The notes below the pieces were generated by a model that had not been told where the DNA came from, searched no databases, and was given only the letters and a program-made list of their open reading frames with translations. Below are positions 18,024 to 26,115 of a stretch of DNA of 64,000 nt, one piece after another. Within the stretch, counting starts at the first letter, position 1. Every line of letters begins with the position of its first letter. The stretch spans positions 9,928,001-9,992,000 of the forward strand of contig NZ_CP127294.1 of NCBI RefSeq assembly GCF_030285625.1. The letters are read 5' to 3'. Source of the stretch: Amycolatopsis sp. 2-15. GTDB lineage: Bacteria > Actinomycetota > Actinomycetes > Mycobacteriales > Pseudonocardiaceae. Both the position numbers and the translations under genes were made by a program.

Positions 18024-18713
18024 GTGGGCGCAGTCGTGGGGGCTGACGGGGCCGGCCTGCACGCCCGCATCGTCGACGCGCTCGGCCGGCTGATCGTCGA
18101 AGGGGCGCTGCCCACCGGCGAGCCGATCGTGCCCGAGGACATCGGGCGCCGCTTCAAGGCCTCTCGGACGGTGGTCCGGGAGGCCTTGCGAGTCCTGGAG
18201 TCGAAGGGACTCGTGGCGGCGCGGCCGCGCGTCGGCACGTGGCCGCAGCCGCCGGAGGCGTGGGACGCGATCGACCCCGACGTGATCGGCTGGCGCGTCG
18301 GCGGCCCGGATTCGCTGCGGCAGCTGCACGACCTGATGGAGCTGCGGCACCTCGTGGAGCCGCAGGCCGCGCGGCTGGCGGCCCGGCACCGCGCGCCGGA
18401 TGAGCTCTCCGCGCTGGCGGCGGCGTACGGGCTGATGACCGACGCCGTCGAACGCGAGGACACGGAGGCGTTCACCGAGGCCGACACGCTGTTCCACGCC
18501 GCCCTCGTGCGGGCCGCGGGCAACGCGTTGCTCACCCAGCTGCAGGTGCCGGTCGTCGCCGCCCTGCGCGCCGCACCCGAGCCGACGGCGGGCACGCTCG
18601 TGGCCCACTCGCGCGTGCTCACCACGGTGCTCGCGAAGAATGCCGAAGGAGCCGAGAACGCGACGCGCCGGCTGCTGGAAACCGTTGCGGCGTACCACTC
18701 ACCGGCACCTTGA
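18024..18713 (+). CDS. GntR family regulator, FadR/FCD type (DgoR-like)
   Basis: A protein of 229 aa. It has an N-terminal winged helix (IVPEDIGRRFKASRTVVREALRVLESKGLVAARPRVGTW) and a C-terminal all-helical FCD domain whose metal ligands fit D..LFHAALVRAAGN. The linker WDAIDPDVIGWRV is like that of sugar-acid regulators such as DgoR. GTG 18024 sits 1 nt after the permease stop, so it is cotranscribed and probably senses a sugar or sugar acid handled by the importer. The next promoter carries a TGGT-N4-ACCA palindrome, a plausible target. Confidence 0.9.
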   Translation: MGAVVGADGAGLHARIVDALGRLIVEGALPTGEPIVPEDIGRRFKASRTVVREALRVLESKGLVAARPRVGTWPQPPEAWDAIDPDVIGWRVGGPDSLRQLHDLMELRHLVEPQAARLAARHRAPDELSALAAAYGLMTDAVEREDTEAFTEADTLFHAALVRAAGNALLTQLQVPVVAALRAAPEPTAGTLVAHSRVLTTVLAKNAEGAENATRRLLETVAAYHSPAP

Positions 18714-18738
18714 CACACCCAGTGGTCCACACCATAGT
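18710..18738 (+). promoter_or_regulatory. Promoter with GntR-type operator in its spacer
   Basis: TTGACA (18710-18715), 17 nt, CATAGT (18733-18738). The palindrome TGGTCCACACCA (18723-18734) lies in the spacer and runs into the -10, the position expected for repression by the adjacent FadR-type regulator. It drives the GH105-type gene starting at 18806. Confidence 0.65.
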
Positions 18739-18805
18739 CCGTGATCGACCGGCCACCGATCACGATGGCCTCCGCCGCCATGAGCTGCTTGAGGAGGACG
18801 CACCC

Positions 18806-19879
18806 ATGCGTTTCCCGGGAATCCGCGGTTTCGCCGTGCTCGCGGCGGCGGTGACGGCCGGCGGGCTGGCCCCCGCCGCCGTGGCCAGTGCGGCACCGGC
18901 CGCGCAGTGCTCCGTGGCCGACGCGATGGTGAAGGCCGGTGACTACTGGGTCGCCCACGGGACGAACCTCGCACCGGCCGACTGGCAGAACGCGACGTTC
19001 CACGTGGGCAACCTCGCCGTGGTCCGCACCACCGGCGTGTCCAACCACCAGACCCTGCCGTGGGGCGAGGCCAACAACTACCTGCTGCCGACGACCCCGG
19101 GTCAGCCGTTCGCGGCCGAGGACGAGGCCGCGGGCGAGGCGTACCTCGACCTGTACACCTACTTCCACCCCGACCCGCCGATCCTGGCCGACCTGCGGTC
19201 GCGCCTGGCCGACGAGGTCGCGAGCGTGCAGGCCGGGCACACGGACTACTGGGACCACGTGAGCGCGCTGAACATGGCGATGCCCTCGTTCGCCCGCATC
19301 GGCGTGCTGGACTCCTCGGAGCCGACGCTCGCCGCGATGCAGAAGCTGTTCCAGCACACGGAGAAGAGCCTGTTCGACGAGTTCTCCGGCCTGTGGCGAA
19401 CCGACGCGCACTCGCCGTCGTACTGGGCGCAGGGCAACGGCTGGGCGCTGGCGGCCCTGACGAAGGTGCTGCAGGTACTGCCCGCGAACGACCCGCGGTG
19501 GCCGGAGTATCTGCGCGTGTTCAAGAAGACGGCGACGACGCTGAGCGTGCTGCAGCGGCCGGACGGCTTCTGGAACGCCAACCTGCTCAACCCGTTCGGC
19601 GGCCCGGAGAGCAGCGGCACGTCGCTGATCACCTACGGCCTCGCGTGGGGCGTCAACGCCGGGGTCCTCGACAGCCGATGGTTCAAGCCGGTGGTCGACC
19701 GGGCGTGGAAGTCCTTGTCCACCAAGGCGGAGACAACCGACGGGTTCGTGGGTTACGTCCAGCCGAAGACCGACGGGCCGGGTTCGGCGAAGGCCACGGA
19801 CACCTCGGCCGCCGGTGTCGGGGCGTTCCTCCTGGCCGGTCAGCAGGTCGCCGACCTCACCCCGGGCTGCGCCTTGTGA
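18806..19879 (+). CDS. Exported glycoside hydrolase, family 88/105 type
   Basis: A protein of about 357 aa with a signal peptide (MRFPGIRGFAVLAAAVTAGGL.. cut near ASA|AP). The catalytic barrel shows W.GEANNYLL, DYWDHVSALNMAMPSFARIG, the conserved YWAQGNGWALAALTKVL (equivalent to the WSRGQ/RGNGW motif of rhamnogalacturonyl hydrolases) and SSGTSLITYGLAWGVN. Such enzymes remove unsaturated galacturonate from pectin fragments. GAGGAGG 8 nt before ATG 18806 fixes the start; the longer upstream reading has no such site. Together with the importer and the GH88 enzyme it suggests use of pectin-derived sugars. Confidence 0.88.
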   Translation: MRFPGIRGFAVLAAAVTAGGLAPAAVASAAPAAQCSVADAMVKAGDYWVAHGTNLAPADWQNATFHVGNLAVVRTTGVSNHQTLPWGEANNYLLPTTPGQPFAAEDEAAGEAYLDLYTYFHPDPPILADLRSRLADEVASVQAGHTDYWDHVSALNMAMPSFARIGVLDSSEPTLAAMQKLFQHTEKSLFDEFSGLWRTDAHSPSYWAQGNGWALAALTKVLQVLPANDPRWPEYLRVFKKTATTLSVLQRPDGFWNANLLNPFGGPESSGTSLITYGLAWGVNAGVLDSRWFKPVVDRAWKSLSTKAETTDGFVGYVQPKTDGPGSAKATDTSAAGVGAFLLAGQQVADLTPGCAL

Positions 19880-19885
19880 GTCGCG

Positions 19886-19965
19886 CCCCAATGTGGCGTT
19901 CGGTGCGCCCAACGCACCGAACGCCACATTGGGTGCGCCCAACGCAACCAACGCCACATTGGGGC
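19886..19965. repeat. 21-bp perfect hairpin with a tandem third arm (bidirectional terminator)
   Basis: Arm 19887-19907 pairs perfectly over 21 bp with 19913-19933 (5-nt loop). A second copy of the 3' arm core, AACGCCACATTGGGG, stands at 19950-19964, so GTGCGCCCAACGCA...CCACATTGGG is present as a tandem repeat of about 31 bp and two alternative hairpins can form. It lies between the convergent hydrolase and dinB genes. Confidence 0.8.
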
Positions 19966-19986
19966 GAGGGTTGGTGAAGTGGTCAG

Positions 19987-21306
19987 CTACTCGAGACAGT
20001 CCTGGGGGTCGCCGCGCGTCAGCGCCGGGTCGGTTTGTTCGAAGGTTTTGGCCACGCCGGGGCCGGAGGTGCGTGTTTCGAAGCGCACGGTCACGCGGCC
20101 GTGGCCTGCGCCCTGGACCCAGCCGGTGCCGAACTCCGGGTGCACCACGTCGTCGCCCGGGCGCCAGCCGCTCGACGACACCGGCGCCGAGCCGCCCGGC
20201 GACGGCACCACCGCCACCACGGGCTCAGCCGAAGTCCCGGGCACGGCAAGGGTGAACAACGCGTCCTGGTGCGGCACGGAAAGCCCGCTGAACGCCACGC
20301 CGACCAGCCGCACGCCGCCGAACTCCTGCGGATCCAGCAACAACCGCTCCGCGGTGGCGGCGAGCTGGTTGAGGTCGTCGGTGGGCGAGGCCGTGGTTTC
20401 CGAGCGCGTCACCGTGCTCATGTCCGTGTGCCGCAGCTTGATCACGACCGTGCGCGCCACCCGGCCCGCCTTCACCAGCCGCGAGTGGGCGCCCGCCGCG
20501 ATCTTGCGGACTTCCGCGCGCAGCCGGGTGAGGTCCACGATGTCGACGTCGAACGTCGTCTCCGCGCTGACCTGCTTGGCCTCCCCGCGTTCGGCCACGG
20601 GCCGGTCGTCCGTGCCGCCGGCCAGCTTGCGCAGCTCGCGCCCGACCACGCCGCCCAGCGTCGCCACCGCGTCCGGCTCCGACAACGCCGCCAGCTCCCC
20701 CAGCGTCAGCACACCGATCGTCCGCAGCTTCGCTTCGGCCACCGGCCCGATCCCCCACAAGGCGCGCACCGGCAGCGGCGCCAGAAACTCCCGCTCGGTG
20801 CCCGGCGGCACCACGAGCAAGCCGTCGGGTTTGGCCCGGTCGGAGCCGATCTTCGCGACCTGCTTGCCCGTCCCCGCCCCGATCGACGCCGTGAGCCCGG
20901 TCTCCGCGCGAATCCGCGCCCGAAGCTCCTCGGCGAACCGCGTCACCTCCGCCACCGGCGCTCCGGCCAGCGAAGGCGGCTCCGCGAACGCCTCGTCCAG
21001 CGAAATCCGCTCCAGCACCGGAGCGACGTCCGCGACGATATCGAAGACCTGCTTGCTCAACGTCTCGTACAACCGGAACCGCGGCGGCAGGACCACCGCA
21101 CCCGGCGGCAGCAACCGGCGCGCCTGCGACATCGGCATCGCCGAACGCGCGCCGTACTCCCGAGACTCGTAACTCGCGCCCGCGACGACCCCGCGCGGCC
21201 CGGTCCCGCCGACGACGACCGCGCGGCCCCGCAGCGTCGGGCGCGTGAGCTGCTCGACCGAGGCGTAGAAGGCGTCCAGGTCGAGGTGGACGACCCAGCG
21301 GGTCAC
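19987..21306 (-). CDS. dinB: DNA polymerase IV (Y family)
   Basis: A protein of 439 aa. Palm motifs are intact: VVHLDLDAFYASVEQLTRP, YESREYGARSAMPM and ERISLDEAFAE, which supply the catalytic acidic residues; TASIGAGTGKQVAKIGSD is the fingers/thumb junction. A beta-clamp motif QDALF is at about 347-351, followed by a linker and a C-terminal beta domain (GWRPGDDVVHPEFGTGWVQG..GRVTVRFET) that resembles small DUF3553-type barrels. It carries out error-prone translesion synthesis. GTG 21306 is 1 nt past the stop of the winged-helix gene, so it ends that operon. Confidence 0.95.
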   Translation of the reverse strand: MTRWVVHLDLDAFYASVEQLTRPTLRGRAVVVGGTGPRGVVAGASYESREYGARSAMPMSQARRLLPPGAVVLPPRFRLYETLSKQVFDIVADVAPVLERISLDEAFAEPPSLAGAPVAEVTRFAEELRARIRAETGLTASIGAGTGKQVAKIGSDRAKPDGLLVVPPGTEREFLAPLPVRALWGIGPVAEAKLRTIGVLTLGELAALSEPDAVATLGGVVGRELRKLAGGTDDRPVAERGEAKQVSAETTFDVDIVDLTRLRAEVRKIAAGAHSRLVKAGRVARTVVIKLRHTDMSTVTRSETTASPTDDLNQLAATAERLLLDPQEFGGVRLVGVAFSGLSVPHQDALFTLAVPGTSAEPVVAVVPSPGGSAPVSSSGWRPGDDVVHPEFGTGWVQGAGHGRVTVRFETRTSGPGVAKTFEQTDPALTRGDPQDCLE

Positions 21307-21307
21307 G

Positions 21308-21625
21308 TCAGCTCCCGCCGGTGGCGTCCAGCAGCCGGTGCAACGCCGTCGTGTAGGACTCGAACGCCGCGCGGCCCTTGGCGGTCAGCTTCACGAGCGT
21401 GACGGGTGTGCGGTGCTCGTAGGCCTTGGTGATCTCCACGTACTCGGCGTCTTCGAGCTTGCGCAGGTGCGTGGAGAGGTTGCCGGCGGTCATGTCGAGC
21501 AGCTGCTGCAGCCTCGGGAAGGTGATCTGGTCGCCGTGGTGCAGCCCGGCGAGCGCGACGGTGACGCGCAGCCTGGCCTGGGCGTGGATCACCGGGTCGA
21601 GCTCCGGCAGGCTCGCCTCCGTCAC
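21308..21625 (-). CDS. Small winged-helix transcriptional regulator (HTH_34/MarR-like)
   Basis: A protein of 105 aa. LDPVIHAQARLRVTVALAG starts the fold, ITFPRLQQLLDMTAGNLSTHLRKLEDAEYVEI is the helix-turn-helix and recognition helix, and HRTPVTLVKLTAKGRAAFESY is the wing. This one-domain form is common in actinobacteria next to membrane or ABC proteins. Start GTG 21625 overlaps the stop of the membrane-protein gene (GTGA). The partner and signal are unknown. Confidence 0.88.
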   Translation of the reverse strand: MTEASLPELDPVIHAQARLRVTVALAGLHHGDQITFPRLQQLLDMTAGNLSTHLRKLEDAEYVEITKAYEHRTPVTLVKLTAKGRAAFESYTTALHRLLDATGGS

Positions 21626-22275
21626 GTGGTCTCCCGAGCCGGCCGACCACGGCGTTCCCGCACGAAGTACACGAGCGACGCCACGAGGAACCCACCGCCG
21701 CCAGCGAGGGACAGCACCAGGAAGTTGCCCGGCACACCCACGAGCACACTCGCGCCGCCGCAGACGACGATCCACACGCCGAAGCCGTACTGCAGCTTGT
21801 CCTGCCACAGCATCCCGCCCGCCAGGTACATCACGCCGGTCAGCAGGAGCGAGGTGCCCGACCACAGTAGAGAGATCGTGTGCGGGTCCAGCCTCCCCGC
21901 GTTCATGACGCTGATGTTGATCAGGGACAGCGCGGCGAACGAGATCATCCAGCTCCAGCCGTACATCGCGCCGATGCGACGCGACGGGCCACGAATGCCG
22001 CGGCTGATCCGGCTCCCGTAGTAGGCGGAGTAGACGATCGCCGCCACGAACAGGACCGCGACCACGATCCCCGCGACCCACCCGGGCATCAGTGGCCTCG
22101 CGTGGCTCTCGTCGGCCAGGAACACCAGTCCCCAGCCGACCAGCCACGTGAAGGCCCAGACGCCGAGCAGACGCGCCGGGCTGGCCCCCAGCTCCCGGCG
22201 CGTCCGCTCGTCCTGCCGGGCGATGAGGTTCAGCGACTCGGCTGCCGACATCGGCTGCTCTTCGTCGTCATCCAC
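21622..22275 (-). CDS. Multi-pass membrane protein coupled to a winged-helix regulator
   Basis: A protein of about 217 aa with six predicted membrane helices (LLGVWAFTWLVGWGLVFLA, WVAGIVVAVLFVAAIVY, WSWMISFAALSLINISV, LLWSGTSLLLTGVMYLAGG, WIVVCGGASVLVGVPG, LVASLVYFV). It fits no enzyme family I recognise; this type is often found directly before a small HTH gene, as here. GTG 22275 is preferred (GGGAGGG 9 nt upstream); GTG 22293 and ATG 22251 are possible. Probably the sensor or target of the HTH protein. Confidence 0.75.
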   Translation of the reverse strand: MDDDEEQPMSAAESLNLIARQDERTRRELGASPARLLGVWAFTWLVGWGLVFLADESHARPLMPGWVAGIVVAVLFVAAIVYSAYYGSRISRGIRGPSRRIGAMYGWSWMISFAALSLINISVMNAGRLDPHTISLLWSGTSLLLTGVMYLAGGMLWQDKLQYGFGVWIVVCGGASVLVGVPGNFLVLSLAGGGGFLVASLVYFVRERRGRPARETT

Positions 22276-22334
22276 CTTGTTTCGCCCTCCCACCGTGCTG
22301 ACCCCTATGCAGCACGGAAGTTACTGTGCTGTTG

Positions 22335-22426
22335 GTTACCAATCCGACCACAGTCACGGCGGGAAGGGCTGCCACACACGGTAACGTCCGGTTCCGTGCC
22401 CGCCTACTTCTGGTCGGATTGGTAAC
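22335..22426. repeat. 16-bp inverted repeat in the promoter region of the membrane-HTH-dinB operon
   Basis: GTTACCAATCCGACCA (22335-22350) recurs as its exact complement at 22411-22426, 60 nt apart. The left copy extends to the palindrome TTGGTTACCAA. This spacing is too wide for a simple terminator and suits a pair of regulator sites. Confidence 0.6.
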
Positions 22427-22431
22427 AGCTG

Positions 22432-23162
22432 TCAGCCGACCTTCGCCGTGTCCAACCGGAACCGCCGCACCACCACGAGTGCAGGGACGACCAGCCACGC
22501 GGCCAGCACCCCCACGGCGAGCCCCAGCCCACTCGCACCACCCACCGGCATCGTGCCGACGCGGCCGAGCCAGTACGTCGGGACGAAGTGGGCGATCGTG
22601 GTCATCCAGGCCGGCATGATCGACAGCGGCATCCACAACCCGCCGAACACCCCGAGCGGCAGCATCAGCGCGCCGGTCATCGCGCCCACCGTGTCGCCCT
22701 TGCCGAACAGGCCGAGCAGCAGGCCCAGCACCGCGAACGGCAGAGCCCCGAGCCACAGCGCGAGCGCCGTCAGCACCCACTGCGTCGCTGTCAGGTCGAC
22801 CCCGCGCAGGGCACCGGCCACGAAGATCACGAGCACCACGGGCAGCGCCATCGCCATGGCGGAGGCGATCTTCACGAACACGTAGTCCGCGGCGCGCATC
22901 GGCGTGAGCCGCAGCTGCCGCTGCCAGCCGTCGGTGCGTTGGGTGGCCACCCGCGTGCCGGTGAACAACGCCCCGCTCAGGGCGCCGTACGCGCCCATGT
23001 TGATCATCGTGGTGGTGCTCGCCTTCAGCCCGTCCGGGCCGACGTAGTCGCCGAACAGGCCACCGAAGAGCAGGAACATGCCCAGCGGCACGACGATCGT
23101 GAACAGCGCGAACTGCGGGGCGCGCACGATGCGCAGGATCTCCAGGCGCAGATAGACGAGGT

Positions 23163-23166
<4 letters not shown>
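22432..23166 (-). CDS. ABC-2 type exporter permease
   Basis: A protein of 244 aa, MNLVYLRLEILRIVRAPQFALFTIVVPLGMFLLFGGLFG, with six membrane helices. The conserved ABC-2 segment (RQLRLTPMRAADYVFVKI, then LPFAVLGLLLGLFGKGDTVGAMTGALMLPLGVFGGLWMPLSIMP) matches small daunorubicin- or bacitracin-type export permeases. Its ATG overlaps the ATPase stop by 4 nt. The substrate is unknown. Confidence 0.9.
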
Positions 23167-24077
<911 letters not shown>

Positions 24078-24093
24078 CTGGTCCCCCATCGAC

Positions 24094-24132
24094 TTTGCGT
24101 TGCAAACCTGCTGGGGAACTTTGTAACACAAA
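24094..24132. promoter_or_regulatory. Two related 13-bp palindromes (operator pair) upstream of the ABC exporter
   Basis: TTTGCGTTGCAAA (24094-24106) and TTTGTAACACAAA (24120-24132) are both perfect in their 5-bp arms, share the frame ACTTTG-N5-CAAAC, and have centres 26 bp apart. They lie 17-55 nt before the ATPase start, where a repressor would cover the promoter. Confidence 0.65.
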
Positions 24133-24192
24133 CCTCGCTGTAATGAAAAGCCCTACGTGGGGCGAAGTTGTTTGATCATGGCCCGAGAACGC

Positions 24193-24231
24193 CGAAGCGC
24201 CGGGTGGGGAGCATCCCCACCCGGCGCTTCG
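24193..24231 (-). terminator. Terminator of the aminopeptidase gene
   Basis: A perfect 17-bp inverted repeat (24193-24209 and 24215-24231, loop AGCAT) located 18 nt beyond the stop at 24250. Confidence 0.85.
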
Positions 24232-24249
24232 AGCCGGTGTTTCAGCTGG

Positions 24250-25818
24250 TCAGAGGTGACCCAGCAGCGGCAGCGTGTCCGCCTTCGCCTTCGCCTGCGC
24301 GGACGCCGACGGGGCCGGTTGCGGCTGCGGCAGCGGCGCGCACTCGACGTCGGCGGTGCGGCCCGGCTTGCGGGCCGGCAGGGCGCCGGTCGCCAGGTAG
24401 TCCGCGATCTTGGTGTCCACGCACGCGTTGCCGCGCGGCGTGATGGCGTGGCTCGTGCCACCCGGCTCCGCGATCAGCGACGCACCCGGGAAGCGGCTGC
24501 GGACCTCGAGGCTGCCCTCGTACGGCGTGGCCGCGTCGAGCGTCTCGTCGATCATCAGCACGCTCTGCACGCCCTTGCCGTTGACCTGCACGGGCTTGCT
24601 CGCCTTGGCGGGCCAGTAGACGCAGGGCGCGTTGAACCAGGCGTTCTGCCAGGTGAAGTACGGCGCCTTGAGGAAGGTCTTCCAGTTGTCGAGACGCCAC
24701 TGGTTCCAGTTCGTCGGCCACTGCACGTCGGTGCACTGCACGCCGAGGTACACGGCGTAACCGTTGTCGCTGTCGGACTCGTACAGCGCCTTGACACCTG
24801 CCGGGTCGCCCTTGGTCACGATCGCCGACAGTGCGTCGGCCACGTCGAGCCAGGTCAGCTGGTAGTAGCCGGCCTGCTGGATCACGTCGGTGAGCTCGTC
24901 GGGCCCGATCTGGCCGCCCGCGGGCTTGAGCGCGAGCTTGACCAGCTCACGGTCGACGGTCGCCTTCACCGAAGCCTGCGTCTTGCCCAGGTGGTAGGTG
25001 CTGTCGTACTTGGCGAGCCAGCCGAACCAGATGTTGATGTTGCGGTCGAACGCCACATCCTGGTTCAGGTTCGCCTGGTACCAGACGTCGCGCGGGTCCA
25101 CCGTCGAGTCGAGCACCATGCGGCGCACGCGCTGCGGGAACATCGTGCCGTAGACCTGGCCGAGGTAGGTGCCGTAGGAGTAGCCGTAGAAGTTGATCTG
25201 GTCGGCACCCAGGGCGGCGCGGATGGAATCCATGTCGCGCACCGAGTCGGTGGTCTTCAGGTTGTCGAGCAGCGCCTTCGGGTTCTTCTTGGCGCAGTCC
25301 TCGGCGTAGCCCTTGGCGCGGTTGAGCCACGTCTTCTCGAGGCTCGGCGTGAGCGGCACGTACGAGGGCCGGTCGAAGCTCGTGTAGCCGTTGTCGCACG
25401 ACAGCGCGGGCTTGCTCGAACCGACGCCGCGCGGGTCGAAGCCGATCCAGTCGTAGGCGTCACCCGCGTGGTTGGGCACGTTGGCGCCGACGCGCGAAAG
25501 CGTCAGGCCGGAGCCGCCGGGGCCGCCGGGGTTGGTGAGCATGACGCCCTGGTACTGCGCGTCCGGGGTCTTGTGCTTGATGCGGCTGACAGCGAGCTGC
25601 GCCTTCTGGCCGCCCGGATTGCTGTAGTCCAGGGGCACGGTCACGAAACCGCACTGGGCGCCGGCCGCTTGGAGGCCGGCGTTGTCGCACTGACCCCACG
25701 CCACGGGCGGCGGGGTGTAGGCGGCGGGGGCGGTGGCCGGCGCCGCTGACGCGACGGGCGCGGTGACCAGTGAGGCCAGCGTCGCGACGGCGACTGCCGC
25801 GAAGACAGCACGTCTCAC
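24250..25818 (-). CDS. Secreted alpha/beta hydrolase, tripeptidyl aminopeptidase type (TAP-like C-terminal domain)
   Basis: A protein of about 522 aa. Signal peptide VRRAVFAAVAVATLASLVTAPVASA. The alpha/beta fold has the oxyanion loop TNPGGPGGSG, the nucleophile elbow GYSYGTYLG (Ser) and the C-terminal TAP-like domain with DETLDAATPYEGS (Asp) and GGTSHAI (His). Relatives (SlpD/SlpE, Tap) remove N-terminal tripeptides from secreted proproteins. The tail after about residue 490 is low-complexity Pro/Gln/Ala. GTG 25818 has AAGGA 7 nt upstream. Divergent from the glycosyltransferase unit. Confidence 0.92.
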   Translation of the reverse strand: MRRAVFAAVAVATLASLVTAPVASAAPATAPAAYTPPPVAWGQCDNAGLQAAGAQCGFVTVPLDYSNPGGQKAQLAVSRIKHKTPDAQYQGVMLTNPGGPGGSGLTLSRVGANVPNHAGDAYDWIGFDPRGVGSSKPALSCDNGYTSFDRPSYVPLTPSLEKTWLNRAKGYAEDCAKKNPKALLDNLKTTDSVRDMDSIRAALGADQINFYGYSYGTYLGQVYGTMFPQRVRRMVLDSTVDPRDVWYQANLNQDVAFDRNINIWFGWLAKYDSTYHLGKTQASVKATVDRELVKLALKPAGGQIGPDELTDVIQQAGYYQLTWLDVADALSAIVTKGDPAGVKALYESDSDNGYAVYLGVQCTDVQWPTNWNQWRLDNWKTFLKAPYFTWQNAWFNAPCVYWPAKASKPVQVNGKGVQSVLMIDETLDAATPYEGSLEVRSRFPGASLIAEPGGTSHAITPRGNACVDTKIADYLATGALPARKPGRTADVECAPLPQPQPAPSASAQAKAKADTLPLLGHL

Positions 25819-25950
25819 GGGAGTTTCCTTCTCTGTCGGGGTTCTCGTCTGTCGGGTCCGCCAGACGTTAGTCGTCTTCGCGGCGCCCGGCCGGTTGTTC
25901 GTGCCGCTCTGCCCGATAGTCCCTACGAAAGGTGGACGCCGGAAATTCGG

Positions 25951-25980
25951 TTGGTCCCCCCACCCGGTCGCCGTTACGGT
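25951..25980 (+). promoter_or_regulatory. Promoter of the leader peptide-glycosyltransferase unit, apparently leaderless
   Basis: TTGGTC (25951-25956), 18 nt, TACGGT (25975-25980). The leader ATG begins 7 nt after the -10, so transcription would start at or next to the A of ATG and no ribosome-binding site is needed. Confidence 0.5.
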
Positions 25981-25987
25981 GGCTGCC

Positions 25988-26020
25988 ATGACGATCTTCC
26001 AGCGCTTGCGGCAGCTCTAG
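25988..26020 (+). CDS. 10-aa leader peptide MTIFQRLRQL, probable macrolide-type attenuator
   Basis: ATG to TAG encodes M-T-I-F-Q-R-L-R-Q-L. An Arg-X-Arg motif with Arg at positions 6 and 8 is the known stalling motif for macrolide-bound ribosomes, and the pattern MTxxxRLR places it exactly as in the ErmD leader. The peptide lies 95 nt upstream of a macrolide-type glycosyltransferase, and the sequence between can fold into competing hairpins, one of which contains the ribosome-binding site. Stalling itself is inferred. Confidence 0.65.
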   Translation: MTIFQRLRQL

Positions 26021-26115
26021 CCCCGGCGTGACTCTTCACGGCCGCTTGTTCTGAACGCGGCCGTCATCCTTGCGCGCCGGGTCCTCCCTCTTTGACGGAA
26101 AGGACCTGCGTTTTC
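26021..26115 (+). promoter_or_regulatory. Candidate translational attenuator between leader peptide and glycosyltransferase
   Basis: Three pairings are visible: CCCGGCG (26022-26028) with CGCCGGG (26075-26081); ACGGCCGC (26038-26045) with GCGGCCGT (26057-26064); and GGTCC (26080-26084) with GGACC (26102-26106), which covers the GGAAAGGA ribosome-binding site of the gene at 26116. The first and third share bases 26080-26081, so they exclude each other. A ribosome stalled on the leader would also cover the 5' arm of the first. Confidence 0.55.

Noticed and set aside
25733..25987. N-terminally extended form of the leader peptide
   Set aside because: The upstream part is antisense to the aminopeptidase signal region and lies before the predicted promoter.
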